Below, in pieces: positions 1 through 4,956 of a DNA stretch of 8,562 nt. The position numbers were made by a program, and so were the translations under genes. The first letter of the stretch is position 1, and every line of letters begins with the position of its first letter. The stretch spans positions 1 through 8,562 of the forward strand of contig DATLAJ010000070.1 in NCBI GenBank assembly GCA_035527515.1, read 5' to 3'. The notes under the pieces are model-generated. The model was not told the DNA's origin. It was given only the letters and a program-made list of their open reading frames with translations, and did not search any database. This DNA comes from a bacterium (GTDB lineage Bacteria; B130-G9).

Positions 1-118
1 GGATCTGACGAAGCTGCTGAACGAAGGCGTAGACGATTACTGGATTACGCTAACCGGCAATCGTGCCTTAGTGGAACGATTGCGAGCAGCAGCACCCGCA
101 ACGAAGGAGGCAGTATGA
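1..118 (+). CDS. 3' end of an unidentified gene (partial)
   Basis: An open frame enters from the left edge (codons begin at base 2) and ends at TGA 116-118. About 38 residues are visible, including the segment DYWITLTGNRALVERL and a short Ala/Lys-rich tail. The segment is compatible with the last strand and helix of a winged-helix fold, but that is a guess from very little sequence. The next gene starts inside the stop (ATGA, 115-118) and uses an AAGGAGG (104-110) that lies in this gene's last codons. That overlap is the main support for the frame being real. No function can be assigned. Confidence 0.6.
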   Translation, partial: DLTKLLNEGVDDYWITLTGNRALVERLRAAAPATKEAV

Positions 119-306
119 ACGCAAGGGAATTTCGGCGGAAGCTTGGTGGCCGCCGCACACGTAAGGCCGCACGACGGGCGCTCGAGACGTACAGGCGCAT
201 GTCTCGCAGCACCCAGGACAAGGTTGAGTTACCCACCCCGTACAAGCATCTTCGACAGGAACTCAGGATGAAGGTCGACAAGGAAGAGCTTCTGGAGGCT
301 GCGTGA
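115..306 (+). CDS. small basic phage protein, unknown function
   Basis: A 63-residue protein starts at ATG 115, four bases after a full AAGGAGG (104-110), and overlaps the previous stop by ATGA. The N-terminal half is strongly basic, with Arg/Lys clusters around residues 4-29. The C-terminal half is a probable amphipathic helix with alternating Lys and Glu. No signal peptide or membrane segment is visible. The basic half could bind nucleic acid, but I recognise no family. The last codons carry the GGAGG (294-298) of the next gene, which begins in this stop (GTGA). Perfect packing on both sides supports a real gene. Confidence 0.65.
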   Translation: MNAREFRRKLGGRRTRKAARRALETYRRMSRSTQDKVELPTPYKHLRQELRMKVDKEELLEAA

Positions 307-527
307 GCGCCAAGCCAAACCTACGCTACGAAAACAAGGAGACCGGTGAGATCACCCTTCTCCACGTCAAGGATCCGTGGGAGGCGTGCGATCGGTTCGA
401 GATCAAGTTCTGTGAGCCGGCGTCAGAGGAGTCCGTGAAGCGGTGGGAGGAGTCGATGGCGGACAAGCCGGTGGAGGTAGAGGTGAAGAAGAAACCCAAG
501 GCAACCAGGATCAGGAGAAGCAAGTGA
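303..527 (+). CDS. small phage protein with Lys/Arg-rich tail, unknown function
   Basis: A 74-residue protein starts at GTG 303, which overlaps the upstream TGA and sits four bases after GGAGG (294-298). The first two thirds contain a likely short beta unit (NLRYENKETGEITLLHV) followed by an acidic region with Trp residues. The last 15 residues are almost all Lys, Arg, Val and Glu, ending in a basic tail (KKKPKATRIRRSK) that could contact DNA or RNA. No known family was recognised. It is coupled to the following winged-helix gene by GTGA at 524-527. Confidence 0.65.
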   Translation: MSAKPNLRYENKETGEITLLHVKDPWEACDRFEIKFCEPASEESVKRWEESMADKPVEVEVKKKPKATRIRRSK

Positions 528-859
528 TCAGCGATAGTAGGGAAGATGGAGTTTTGAATATATTCCCCCCGTTCGTTAAGGGAAGTGATACTAGCGAGGC
601 GGCGGCCGTCTCGATTGAGCCTAGTGCTGGCTCCATGAGGTCAGAGGTTCTGGGGTTCCTGCGTGATCGGGGTGGTGGCACATGTGATGGGGTTGAGGTG
701 GCTCTAAATATGCGCCATCAGACGGCCTCTGCTAGGATTAGAGAGCTTGCTGTAGCTGGATTGATCGTCGACAGGGGGGCTAGGGAAAAGACCCGTAGCG
801 GTCGCCTTGCTGTGTTTTGGCTCCCGGCCGAGGATCCTCGTGCCTTGATGAGTACCTGA
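524..859 (+). CDS. winged helix-turn-helix DNA-binding protein
   Basis: A 111-residue protein. I chose GTG 524 because it overlaps the previous stop (GTGA) and has AGGAGA at 513-518; the frame is open further upstream to 443 but only as a shadow of the preceding gene. Residues about 38-100 form a MarR/ArsR-like winged-helix pattern: a first helix (MRSEVLGFLRDRGG), a helix-turn-helix (VALNMRHQTASARIRELAVAGLI), then a basic wing ending in AVFWLP. Such short proteins are common in phage early regions, where they may regulate transcription or act in replication; the exact role is not shown here. Codons such as ATA, CTA, AGG and AGA are frequent and the local base composition is more AT-rich than its neighbours, so it may be a recent arrival. 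Residues 1-37 look disordered. Confidence 0.75.
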   Translation: MISDSREDGVLNIFPPFVKGSDTSEAAAVSIEPSAGSMRSEVLGFLRDRGGGTCDGVEVALNMRHQTASARIRELAVAGLIVDRGAREKTRSGRLAVFWLPAEDPRALMST

Positions 860-874
860 AGAGAGGATAGGAGT

Positions 875-1207
875 ATGATCAGCGAAGACGACATCGAAAA
901 GTCAGTCGACTATCTAAGGGACAACGCCCGGAAGGCGGGCCAGGCCAGGGCGAACCGGCTCTACCTTGACGAGTACCGCAAGGTGGTCAAGGCCCAGGTC
1001 ATGCGCGAGAAGGACAATCAGCCCTTGGGGGCGCAGGAGCGCGATGCGTATGCCAGCGTAACATACGGCGAACACTTGGAAGCCCTGAAGGAAGCGATAG
1101 AGAAGGACGAATATCACCGCTGGATGATGATCGCCGCTCAGGCCAAAATTGAAATGTGGAGAACCCAGCAGGCCAACGCCCGGGCCGAGGGAAGGGCATA
1201 CACATGA
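875..1207 (+). CDS. conserved small phage protein, helical, unknown function
   Basis: A 110-residue protein starting at ATG 875. It follows a 15-base gap containing overlapping Shine-Dalgarno candidates (AGAGGA 862-867, AGGAG 869-873), the first with good spacing. It is predicted almost entirely alpha-helical and highly charged. The C-terminal segment, with the pattern WMMIAAQAKIEMWRTQQANA, resembles a short protein family I know from many phages of proteobacteria, usually annotated as hypothetical and located in early operons beside recombination genes. No catalytic motif, signal peptide or membrane helix is visible. A structural or adaptor role is possible, but nothing in the sequence decides it. 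Confidence 0.75.
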   Translation: MISEDDIEKSVDYLRDNARKAGQARANRLYLDEYRKVVKAQVMREKDNQPLGAQERDAYASVTYGEHLEALKEAIEKDEYHRWMMIAAQAKIEMWRTQQANARAEGRAYT

Positions 1208-1314
1208 GAAAACTGTGGCGGTGGTTTGACGAGGTGGTCCTCTGGCAGATCGACCTAATCCGTGAGAGATTCGTCTGGAGGTTCAGGAAATACTGGGCCG
1301 CCTTATGGCACTGA
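1204..1314 (+). CDS. Trp-rich cationic micro-protein (36 aa)
   Basis: This frame starts at ATG 1204, overlapping the previous stop as ATGA, after GAGGGAAGGG (about 1187-1196). It ends at TGA 1312-1314, ten bases inside the next gene. The product has six Trp, three Phe and one Tyr in 36 residues, eight basic and four acidic residues, and no Cys. The pattern suggests one amphipathic helix, possibly membrane-associated or a small protein-binding peptide. Without this gene there would be a 97-base gap in a block where all other junctions overlap or nearly touch. That, with the start-stop overlaps on both sides, is why I list it. Function is unknown, and it could be a coupling ORF only. Confidence 0.55.
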   Translation: MRKLWRWFDEVVLWQIDLIRERFVWRFRKYWAALWH

Positions 1315-1607
1315 CGCCAGCTCAGAGGCACAAGGACAGGGTTGCTTCGGTTGGCTGTGTTGTCTGCCGGCGCCTGGGCCACGGGAACGTCCCTGCCCAG
1401 CTCCACCACATAGCGGGCGGCTCGAGCAAGCGCTCGCCGTTTGCTCTGGTGGGTCTATGTCCAGAGCACCATGACGCCCAGAGGTCTGGGTCCGGGTTCC
1501 ATGGGATGGGGACGAGAACTTTCTGCAGCATCTTCTCTGTCCCGTGGCTACGTGAGGAGGGGTTGCTTGTGTGGGTGAACGAAGACCTATCGAGGTATGC
1601 AAAGTGA
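1305..1607 (+). CDS. Ref-like HNH nuclease domain protein
   Basis: A 100-residue protein with the layout of the RecA-dependent nuclease family typified by phage P1 Ref, an HNH/beta-beta-alpha-metal enzyme. Visible motifs are a Cys pair (CVVC, Cys18/Cys21), a HH core (AQLHHIAGG, His34/His35), a second metal site (LCPEHH, Cys52/His55/His56), and the typical GFHGMG (His66). P1 Ref is known to cut DNA at RecA-made displacement loops. P1 Ref also has a long N-terminal extension that is absent here, so this is a minimal nuclease-domain version. It starts at ATG 1305 inside the preceding micro-ORF without a clear Shine-Dalgarno site, so translational coupling is likely. Its last codons carry the ribosome site of the acyltransferase gene. 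It probably acts in phage recombination. Confidence 0.85.
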   Translation: MALTPAQRHKDRVASVGCVVCRRLGHGNVPAQLHHIAGGSSKRSPFALVGLCPEHHDAQRSGSGFHGMGTRTFCSIFSVPWLREEGLLVWVNEDLSRYAK

Positions 1608-2269
1608 GATTGAACTACATAATCATTGGCGCCGGAGGGCACGGCCGGGAGCTATGCGATTGGCTGGACACGCCGCACGTCGCCTTCGCGGACGACGAGA
1701 AACCTCTAGGCCCATTGGAGGGGCACGAGAAATTCAACGTGAGGTGGCGGATTGCCGACTTGGGTGAGCTGCTGAAGTTGGGGGATGGTGGGTATTGGAC
1801 TGGTGGGAAGGATGACTTCCATGTTCCATACATCGCCATGGGATCCCCGGCTGCGCGCAAGGTGATTGTGGAACTGGTTCCGGTGCTACGCCAGTACGGA
1901 TATGTTTTCCAGCACCGCTTCGCGCACCGCTGCAATAGCGCTCGGATTGGTGGCGGGACTATCATGGGTCCGTTCTCGGACGCCGCGGCCGGAGTGAAGA
2001 TCGGGCAATTCGTGGACATGAACTACCACTCCACCGTCGGGCACGACTGCGTGGTCGGGGATTTCGTAACCCTCAGCCCATACGTGGGCCTGATGGGCAA
2101 CGTCACCGTCGGTGAGGGGGCGTACTTCGGGGTTGGGGCGAAGGTTCTCCCCGGAGTGAAGGTTGGGGCGTGGGCAGTCATCCAGGCTGGAGCTATCGTA
2201 CACAAGGACGTGGCTCCGGGTGAGACGATGTACGGGCACCGGGCGGTTCCTAAGGAGAGGATCACATGA
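1604..2269 (+). CDS. PglD/NeuD-like sugar O/N-acyltransferase
   Basis: A 221-residue protein. I chose GTG 1604 (GTGA overlap, GAGGT at 1592-1596) because it gives a clean N-terminal beta strand; an in-frame ATG at 1571 falls inside the nuclease gene. The N-terminal Rossmann-like domain has the signature IIIGAGGHGREL (residues 6-17), which in PglD/NeuD enzymes binds the nucleotide-sugar. From about residue 105 the chain becomes a left-handed beta-helix of imperfect hexapeptide repeats (ARIGGG, VKIGQF, CVVGDF, VTVGEG, VKVGAW). His147 in VGHDCVVGDF fits the catalytic base; His142 is nearby. Known relatives transfer acetyl or other acyl groups to amino-sugars of nucleotide sugars or to sialic acid precursors. 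A DegT-type aminotransferase lies 500 bases downstream, which fits an amino-sugar acylation step. The actual substrate is not known. Confidence 0.88.
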   Translation: MRLNYIIIGAGGHGRELCDWLDTPHVAFADDEKPLGPLEGHEKFNVRWRIADLGELLKLGDGGYWTGGKDDFHVPYIAMGSPAARKVIVELVPVLRQYGYVFQHRFAHRCNSARIGGGTIMGPFSDAAAGVKIGQFVDMNYHSTVGHDCVVGDFVTLSPYVGLMGNVTVGEGAYFGVGAKVLPGVKVGAWAVIQAGAIVHKDVAPGETMYGHRAVPKERIT

Positions 2270-2523
2270 CTGATGAAATCTTCGACGTAGGAGAGCCTCT
2301 GAAGCAGGCCCTGGTTGTCGTCATGGCGAGCGAGAACGGTAGGGACGGGTGGGTTCCAATCCCCCCGGAGGTGGTCCCTGAGTGGGTCAAGGAGCACGGC
2401 GTCATGGGGAGGATTGTGGCGGGTGACGTAGCCCTCCACTGCGGTCTCGAGGACTCACTGCACTACAGAGCGGCGACAGACGACGAGCTGCGCGACCTTA
2501 ACCAGATACGGATGGGGAACTAG
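2266..2523 (+). CDS. small protein between acyltransferase and aminotransferase genes, unknown function
   Basis: An 85-residue protein starting at ATG 2266 (ATGA overlap). It has the best ribosome site of the window, TAAGGAGAGG (2251-2260), so it is probably well translated. The chain begins with an acidic stretch, then a probable beta strand (ALVVVMAS), a proline-rich WVPIPPEVVPEW segment, and a mixed C-terminal half with ATDDELRDL as a likely helix. It is acidic overall, with a single Cys. I see no signal peptide, membrane helix or catalytic motif, and I do not recognise a family. Its position between two apparent sugar-modification enzymes could mean a partner role, or simply a separate phage gene placed there. 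Confidence 0.7.
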   Translation: MTDEIFDVGEPLKQALVVVMASENGRDGWVPIPPEVVPEWVKEHGVMGRIVAGDVALHCGLEDSLHYRAATDDELRDLNQIRMGN

Positions 2524-2524
2524 C

Positions 2525-2770
2525 ATGGCTATTACTTACAAGACCTCGGTGGATAGACTTACCAGCGCTCTTTGTGATGCGATCTACAAGAGGATCGAGA
2601 ACGAAATTAGGGACAAGCTCATAGACCGAATCGAACCATTGGTCGAGGAAGCGGCAAGGGAGGCTGCCAAGGAGATAGCCCCGGCAATTATCAACATACG
2701 CGAGGACATGATGACCGGCGATGTGCATGTGGTCTTGATGATCGGGGATAAAAAAGAGGACATCGTATGA
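2525..2770 (+). CDS. helical small protein upstream of aminotransferase, unknown function
   Basis: An 81-residue protein starting at ATG 2525, one base after the previous stop, with a modest GGGGA (2514-2518). Residues 8-50 form a long charged amphipathic helix rich in Glu, Arg, Ala and Ile with a heptad-like spacing, so a coiled coil or oligomerisation segment is plausible. A short beta hairpin (residues 64-74, DVHVVLMIGDK) follows. No enzyme motif is seen. The stop overlaps the aminotransferase start (ATGA 2767-2770), so the two are probably translated in a coupled way. I recognise no family. Confidence 0.7.
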   Translation: MAITYKTSVDRLTSALCDAIYKRIENEIRDKLIDRIEPLVEEAAREAAKEIAPAIINIREDMMTGDVHVVLMIGDKKEDIV

Positions 2771-3744
2771 TCAAGCTTCTTGTTCCAACACTACCCACCA
2801 CGGACAGCCTCATCCCCTACCTTCGTCGGATCGAGGAAGCGAAGTGGGCGACGAACTTCGGGCACAACGTCCAGGAGCTGGAGTCGCGTCTCAGGGACAG
2901 GTATCCGGGGAACCGAGTCGTAACGGTCTCGTCCTGCACAACCGGCCTCGAGATCGTCTACAAGATGTTGAGAGAGGCAGGGCTGAAGGCCATCGCCCTC
3001 CCCGCACTCACATTCCCGGCGACAATCCTAGCGGCAGCTAACTCCGGCCTAAATGTACACTACGGGGACGTCGACAAGGAGACCTGGGCTCACCCCAACG
3101 TCGCACTTTACGGAACCCCTGCAGACGGCCCTATGGTCGATGCCGCCGCGGCGTTTGGCGAGCAACTCATGTTTGGAGACGTGCCGAAGATTGCCGTGTT
3201 CTCTATGCACGCCACAAAGATGGTGGGAGCTGGGGAGGGTGGGTACATCGTTTGCAAGACAGAGGAGATGGAGAATGAATTAAGGATGCGATCAAACTTT
3301 GGGATGCTGGCCCCCGGAACCGCATCCATCAAGAACGGAACGAACGGGAAGATGTCCGAGTATACGGCTGCTGTTGCTCTAGCCTCTCTCGACGCCTACG
3401 ATAGAGAGTCTTGGGTCAGGCTGTACGACCTATATGAAGAGTTTCTACCGTCGTGGGCATTTAGGCCCAAGAGACCTCGTGGCGCCTACCCCATCATGTC
3501 TGTGGGGTTACCTGTTGACGCCGTTCCCGTTCAGGAAAGGATGAAGGCCAATGGTGTTGAGACCCGGCAGTGGTATTGCCCGGCTATGGATAGGCACCCA
3601 CTGTCGACCTCATTCAACTACCCGGAACTCCCGGTTACCCGGTGGATCGAGCGCCACTCACTCGGGCTACCCTACTACCCGTCCCTCACGAGGAGTGAAG
3701 TTGAGTACGTGTGCCAGGCCCTAAGTCAATCGGTGGAATCCTGA
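2767..3744 (+). CDS. DegT/DnrJ/EryC1-type PLP aminotransferase
   Basis: A 325-residue fold-type I aminotransferase of the DegT/DnrJ/EryC1/StrS family, which normally puts an amino group on a keto-sugar nucleotide, using glutamate and PLP. Visible motifs, in order: WATNFGHNVQELE (27-39), substrate/PLP loop VSSCTTGLEI (54-63), PALTFPATILAAANSG (79-94), VDAAAAFG with Asp125 expected to hold the PLP ring nitrogen, FSMHATKMVGAGEGG with Ser146 and Lys151 as the Schiff-base lysine, NGKMSEYTAAVALASLD (193-209), and C-terminal GLPYYPSLT (300-308). All key residues are present. The protein is shorter than most family members (about 360-400), mainly between the core and the C-terminal domain. Start ATG 2767 has GAGGA at 2756-2760. 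With the upstream PglD-like gene it recalls the PglE/PglD pair of bacillosamine synthesis; a different amine acceptor remains possible. Confidence 0.9.
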   Translation: MIKLLVPTLPTTDSLIPYLRRIEEAKWATNFGHNVQELESRLRDRYPGNRVVTVSSCTTGLEIVYKMLREAGLKAIALPALTFPATILAAANSGLNVHYGDVDKETWAHPNVALYGTPADGPMVDAAAAFGEQLMFGDVPKIAVFSMHATKMVGAGEGGYIVCKTEEMENELRMRSNFGMLAPGTASIKNGTNGKMSEYTAAVALASLDAYDRESWVRLYDLYEEFLPSWAFRPKRPRGAYPIMSVGLPVDAVPVQERMKANGVETRQWYCPAMDRHPLSTSFNYPELPVTRWIERHSLGLPYYPSLTRSEVEYVCQALSQSVES

Positions 3745-4358
3745 TGGCCCGGCGCCCGGTGTTTACGGACTACAGCCCAGAGATGCAGGCCCGGATTCGT
3801 AAGGCCCAGGAGGCCCTAGAAAACAAGGCGGATCGCATCACCACGCAGAAGCTCAATAGGTTCAGCGACGCCCGGGAGACCCGGGTGGTCTTGAAAGAAG
3901 CGGTTCTACCACCTGCGGTTATTGTTATTGTTAAGCCGAAGATACCCAAGAAGCCCCGCATCAAACCCCGCGCTGGGCGGAAAGTTCCCCCGGAGCGGCG
4001 CACAAAGTATTTCAACAGAATCCTGGGTGGGGTGACCGGGCACACAAAGTACTTCAATAAAATCACCACGGTCGATGGGCGAAAATTCCATTCCAAGAAG
4101 GAGGCCAATAGATTCGTTGTTCTCAGGGAGATGGAGAAGGCCGGCGTAATTAAGAATCTGGAGTGCCAGGTCAGGATGCCGATCGAGATCCACAATATCA
4201 AAGTCACCACCTACGTTGCTGACTTCGTCTATTACCAGGACGGAGATCGTGTCGTCGAGGACGTCAAGGGAATGAAGAAGGGGGCAGCGTACCAGCACTA
4301 CTCGCTCAAGAGGGACATGCTGAAGGTGCTATACGGGATAACGATCCTCGAAACATGA
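3744..4358 (+). CDS. DUF1064 protein, PD-(D/E)XK-like nuclease
   Basis: A 204-residue protein starting at ATG 3744, overlapping the previous stop as TGATG, with GGTGGA at 3732-3737. Residues 1-85 are a basic, probably flexible region with a Pro/Lys/Arg-rich linker. Residues about 101-204 match the DUF1064 family: TTVDGRKFHSKKEA, EKAGVIKNLECQ, YVADFVYY and VVEDVKG, then YSLKRDMLKVLYGI. Candidate catalytic residues are Glu120, Asp160, Glu172/Asp173 and Lys175, in the arrangement of T7 endonuclease I-type enzymes. The family is placed with PD-(D/E)XK nucleases; a Holliday-junction or other structure-specific DNA role is inferred. Position immediately before a Q-like antiterminator matches lambdoid phages, where recombination nucleases such as Rap (NinG) or RusA lie next to Q. 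The start of the domain is partly duplicated (TKYFNRI and TKYFNKI). Confidence 0.88.
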   Translation: MARRPVFTDYSPEMQARIRKAQEALENKADRITTQKLNRFSDARETRVVLKEAVLPPAVIVIVKPKIPKKPRIKPRAGRKVPPERRTKYFNRILGGVTGHTKYFNKITTVDGRKFHSKKEANRFVVLREMEKAGVIKNLECQVRMPIEIHNIKVTTYVADFVYYQDGDRVVEDVKGMKKGAAYQHYSLKRDMLKVLYGITILET

Positions 4359-4735
4359 AACATAACCCCAAGGAGTTACATCGGATTCAGTCTCTACTCC
4401 GTGATTGGGTCCGGTGGCGTCGCGATTGGGCTCCATCAAACGGATACCCGAGGGCGGTTCCTTGGATCAATTCAGTCTCCGGCCACGTCAGTTGGAACAC
4501 GGAGGACGAGGAGTACGACTCGATGATTCAGTCGGCGACAATGCGGTCGCTGTCTGCTTGCATTCGCCAACTCAATGGGCACCAGATCAACTCCATAAAC
4601 GTGATATATCTCCGGGAATTGGGGCCCGCCGTATGGAGATCGGGCCGTATTTCTCGCTCTCAAATCAAAAGAATTTGCGACGAGGCCGAGATAGCGTTGA
4701 TTTCATTGATGAAAAAGGCCGACGTTCTGCTTTGA
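4355..4735 (+). CDS. Q-like phage late antitermination protein
   Basis: A 126-residue protein starting at ATG 4355 (ATGA overlap; no clear Shine-Dalgarno, so translational coupling is likely). It has the layout of small phage antitermination Q proteins: an N-terminal LLRDWVRWRRDW helix (14-25), a GYPRAVPW segment (30-37), a central helix, and a C-terminal HTH-like part with SRSQIKRICDEAEIAL resembling sigma region 4. Members of this group load onto RNA polymerase paused just after the late promoter and let it pass terminators. The best support is context: the stop codon lies inside the -35 box of a strong promoter, and a terminator follows about 70 bases later, as in lambdoid Q-pR'-tR' regions. 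The protein match is by pattern only, so a general HTH regulator remains possible. Confidence 0.68.
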   Translation: MKHNPKELHRIQSLLRDWVRWRRDWAPSNGYPRAVPWINSVSGHVSWNTEDEEYDSMIQSATMRSLSACIRQLNGHQINSINVIYLRELGPAVWRSGRISRSQIKRICDEAEIALISLMKKADVLL

Positions 4736-4760
4736 CTTTGTCCTCTATCTGTGGTATGGT
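4732..4760 (+). promoter_or_regulatory. late-type promoter P1 (pR'-like), extended -10
   Basis: TTGACT (4732-4737), a 17-base spacer, and TATGGT (4755-4760), with an extended -10 TGG (4752-4754). The -35 box overlaps the stop codon of the Q-like gene. Transcription is predicted to start near 4767 and to run into a terminator after about 58 nt. The spacer holds TATCTGTGG, which is repeated exactly in P2. In lambda the Q-binding element lies in the spacer of pR', so this element is a candidate site for the Q-like protein. Confidence 0.8.
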
Positions 4761-4772
4761 CGACCTCGGTCG
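4761..4772. repeat. 12-base near-palindrome at the P1 start site
   Basis: CGACC-TC-GGTCG is an inverted repeat with 5-base arms around a 2-base centre, placed over the predicted start of P1 transcription. It could be an operator or part of a promoter-proximal pause signal. Short palindromes occur by chance in GC-rich DNA, so confidence in a function is low. Confidence 0.3.
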
Positions 4773-4801
4773 GGGATTCCACGCCCTGACGAAACGTGAG
4801 A

Positions 4802-4824
4802 GCCCCTTCATGGGGCCTTTTTTT
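4802..4824 (+). terminator. intrinsic terminator after P1 (tR'-like)
   Basis: Stem GCCCC (4802-4806) and GGGGC (4812-4816) with loop TTCAT, then C and a run of seven T (4818-4824). It lies about 35 bases downstream of the predicted P1 start. Without antitermination P1 would make only a short RNA of about 58 nt, as at lambda tR'. The Q-like protein would be needed for full late expression. Confidence 0.8.
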
Positions 4825-4881
4825 ATGCCCCAGTGGCATAGCGGCTCGGGATTCCACCCATCCTTGCCAGACTGGTCCCCG

Positions 4882-4920
4882 GCCGCCGCGGGGCGGCGCG
4901 ACAAATCCGCCCACCTTTTT
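4882..4920 (+). terminator. second terminator with competing hairpin (attenuator-like)
   Basis: Stem GGGCGG (4891-4896) and CCGCCC (4907-4912) with a 10-base loop, then ACC and five T (4916-4920), forms a possible terminator. The same left arm can instead pair upstream: GCCGCC (4882-4887) with GGCGGC (4892-4897) and a GCGG loop. A third option pairs CCCCG (4877-4881) with CGGGG (4889-4893). The folds exclude each other, so this may be an attenuator, a transcription pause, or only GC-rich chance structure. It sits just before the -35 box of P2. Confidence 0.45.
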
Positions 4921-4921
4921 A

Positions 4922-4950
4922 TTGCATCATCCCGGTATCTGTGGGATAAT
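4922..4950 (+). promoter_or_regulatory. second promoter P2, extended -10
   Basis: TTGCAT (4922-4927), a 17-base spacer, and GATAAT (4945-4950) preceded by the extended -10 TGG (4942-4944). The -35 box is weak (three of six) but the extended -10 is strong. The spacer carries the same TATCTGTGG (4936-4944) as P1 in the same register; 18 of 29 positions agree between the promoters. The predicted start is close to A4957, the A of the next gene's ATG. It would also transcribe the tRNA. Confidence 0.68.
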
Positions 4951-4956
4951 ACGCGA

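Noticed and set aside
999-1409. Long minus-strand frames in the region of the Ref-like gene
   Set aside because: They are shadows of well-supported + strand genes, without ribosome sites or recognisable domains, as are the other minus-strand frames in the window.
4814-4842. Third active promoter with -10 CATAGC
   Set aside because: The position 17 bases upstream holds terminator sequence with no -35 similarity, so I treat it only as a possible decayed copy.
4405-4956. N-terminal extension of the HTH-like gene through an upstream open frame
   Set aside because: It would run antiparallel to good evidence: the stretch lies out of frame inside the Q-like gene and then across P1, the terminator and P2. 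No ribosome site or domain supports it.
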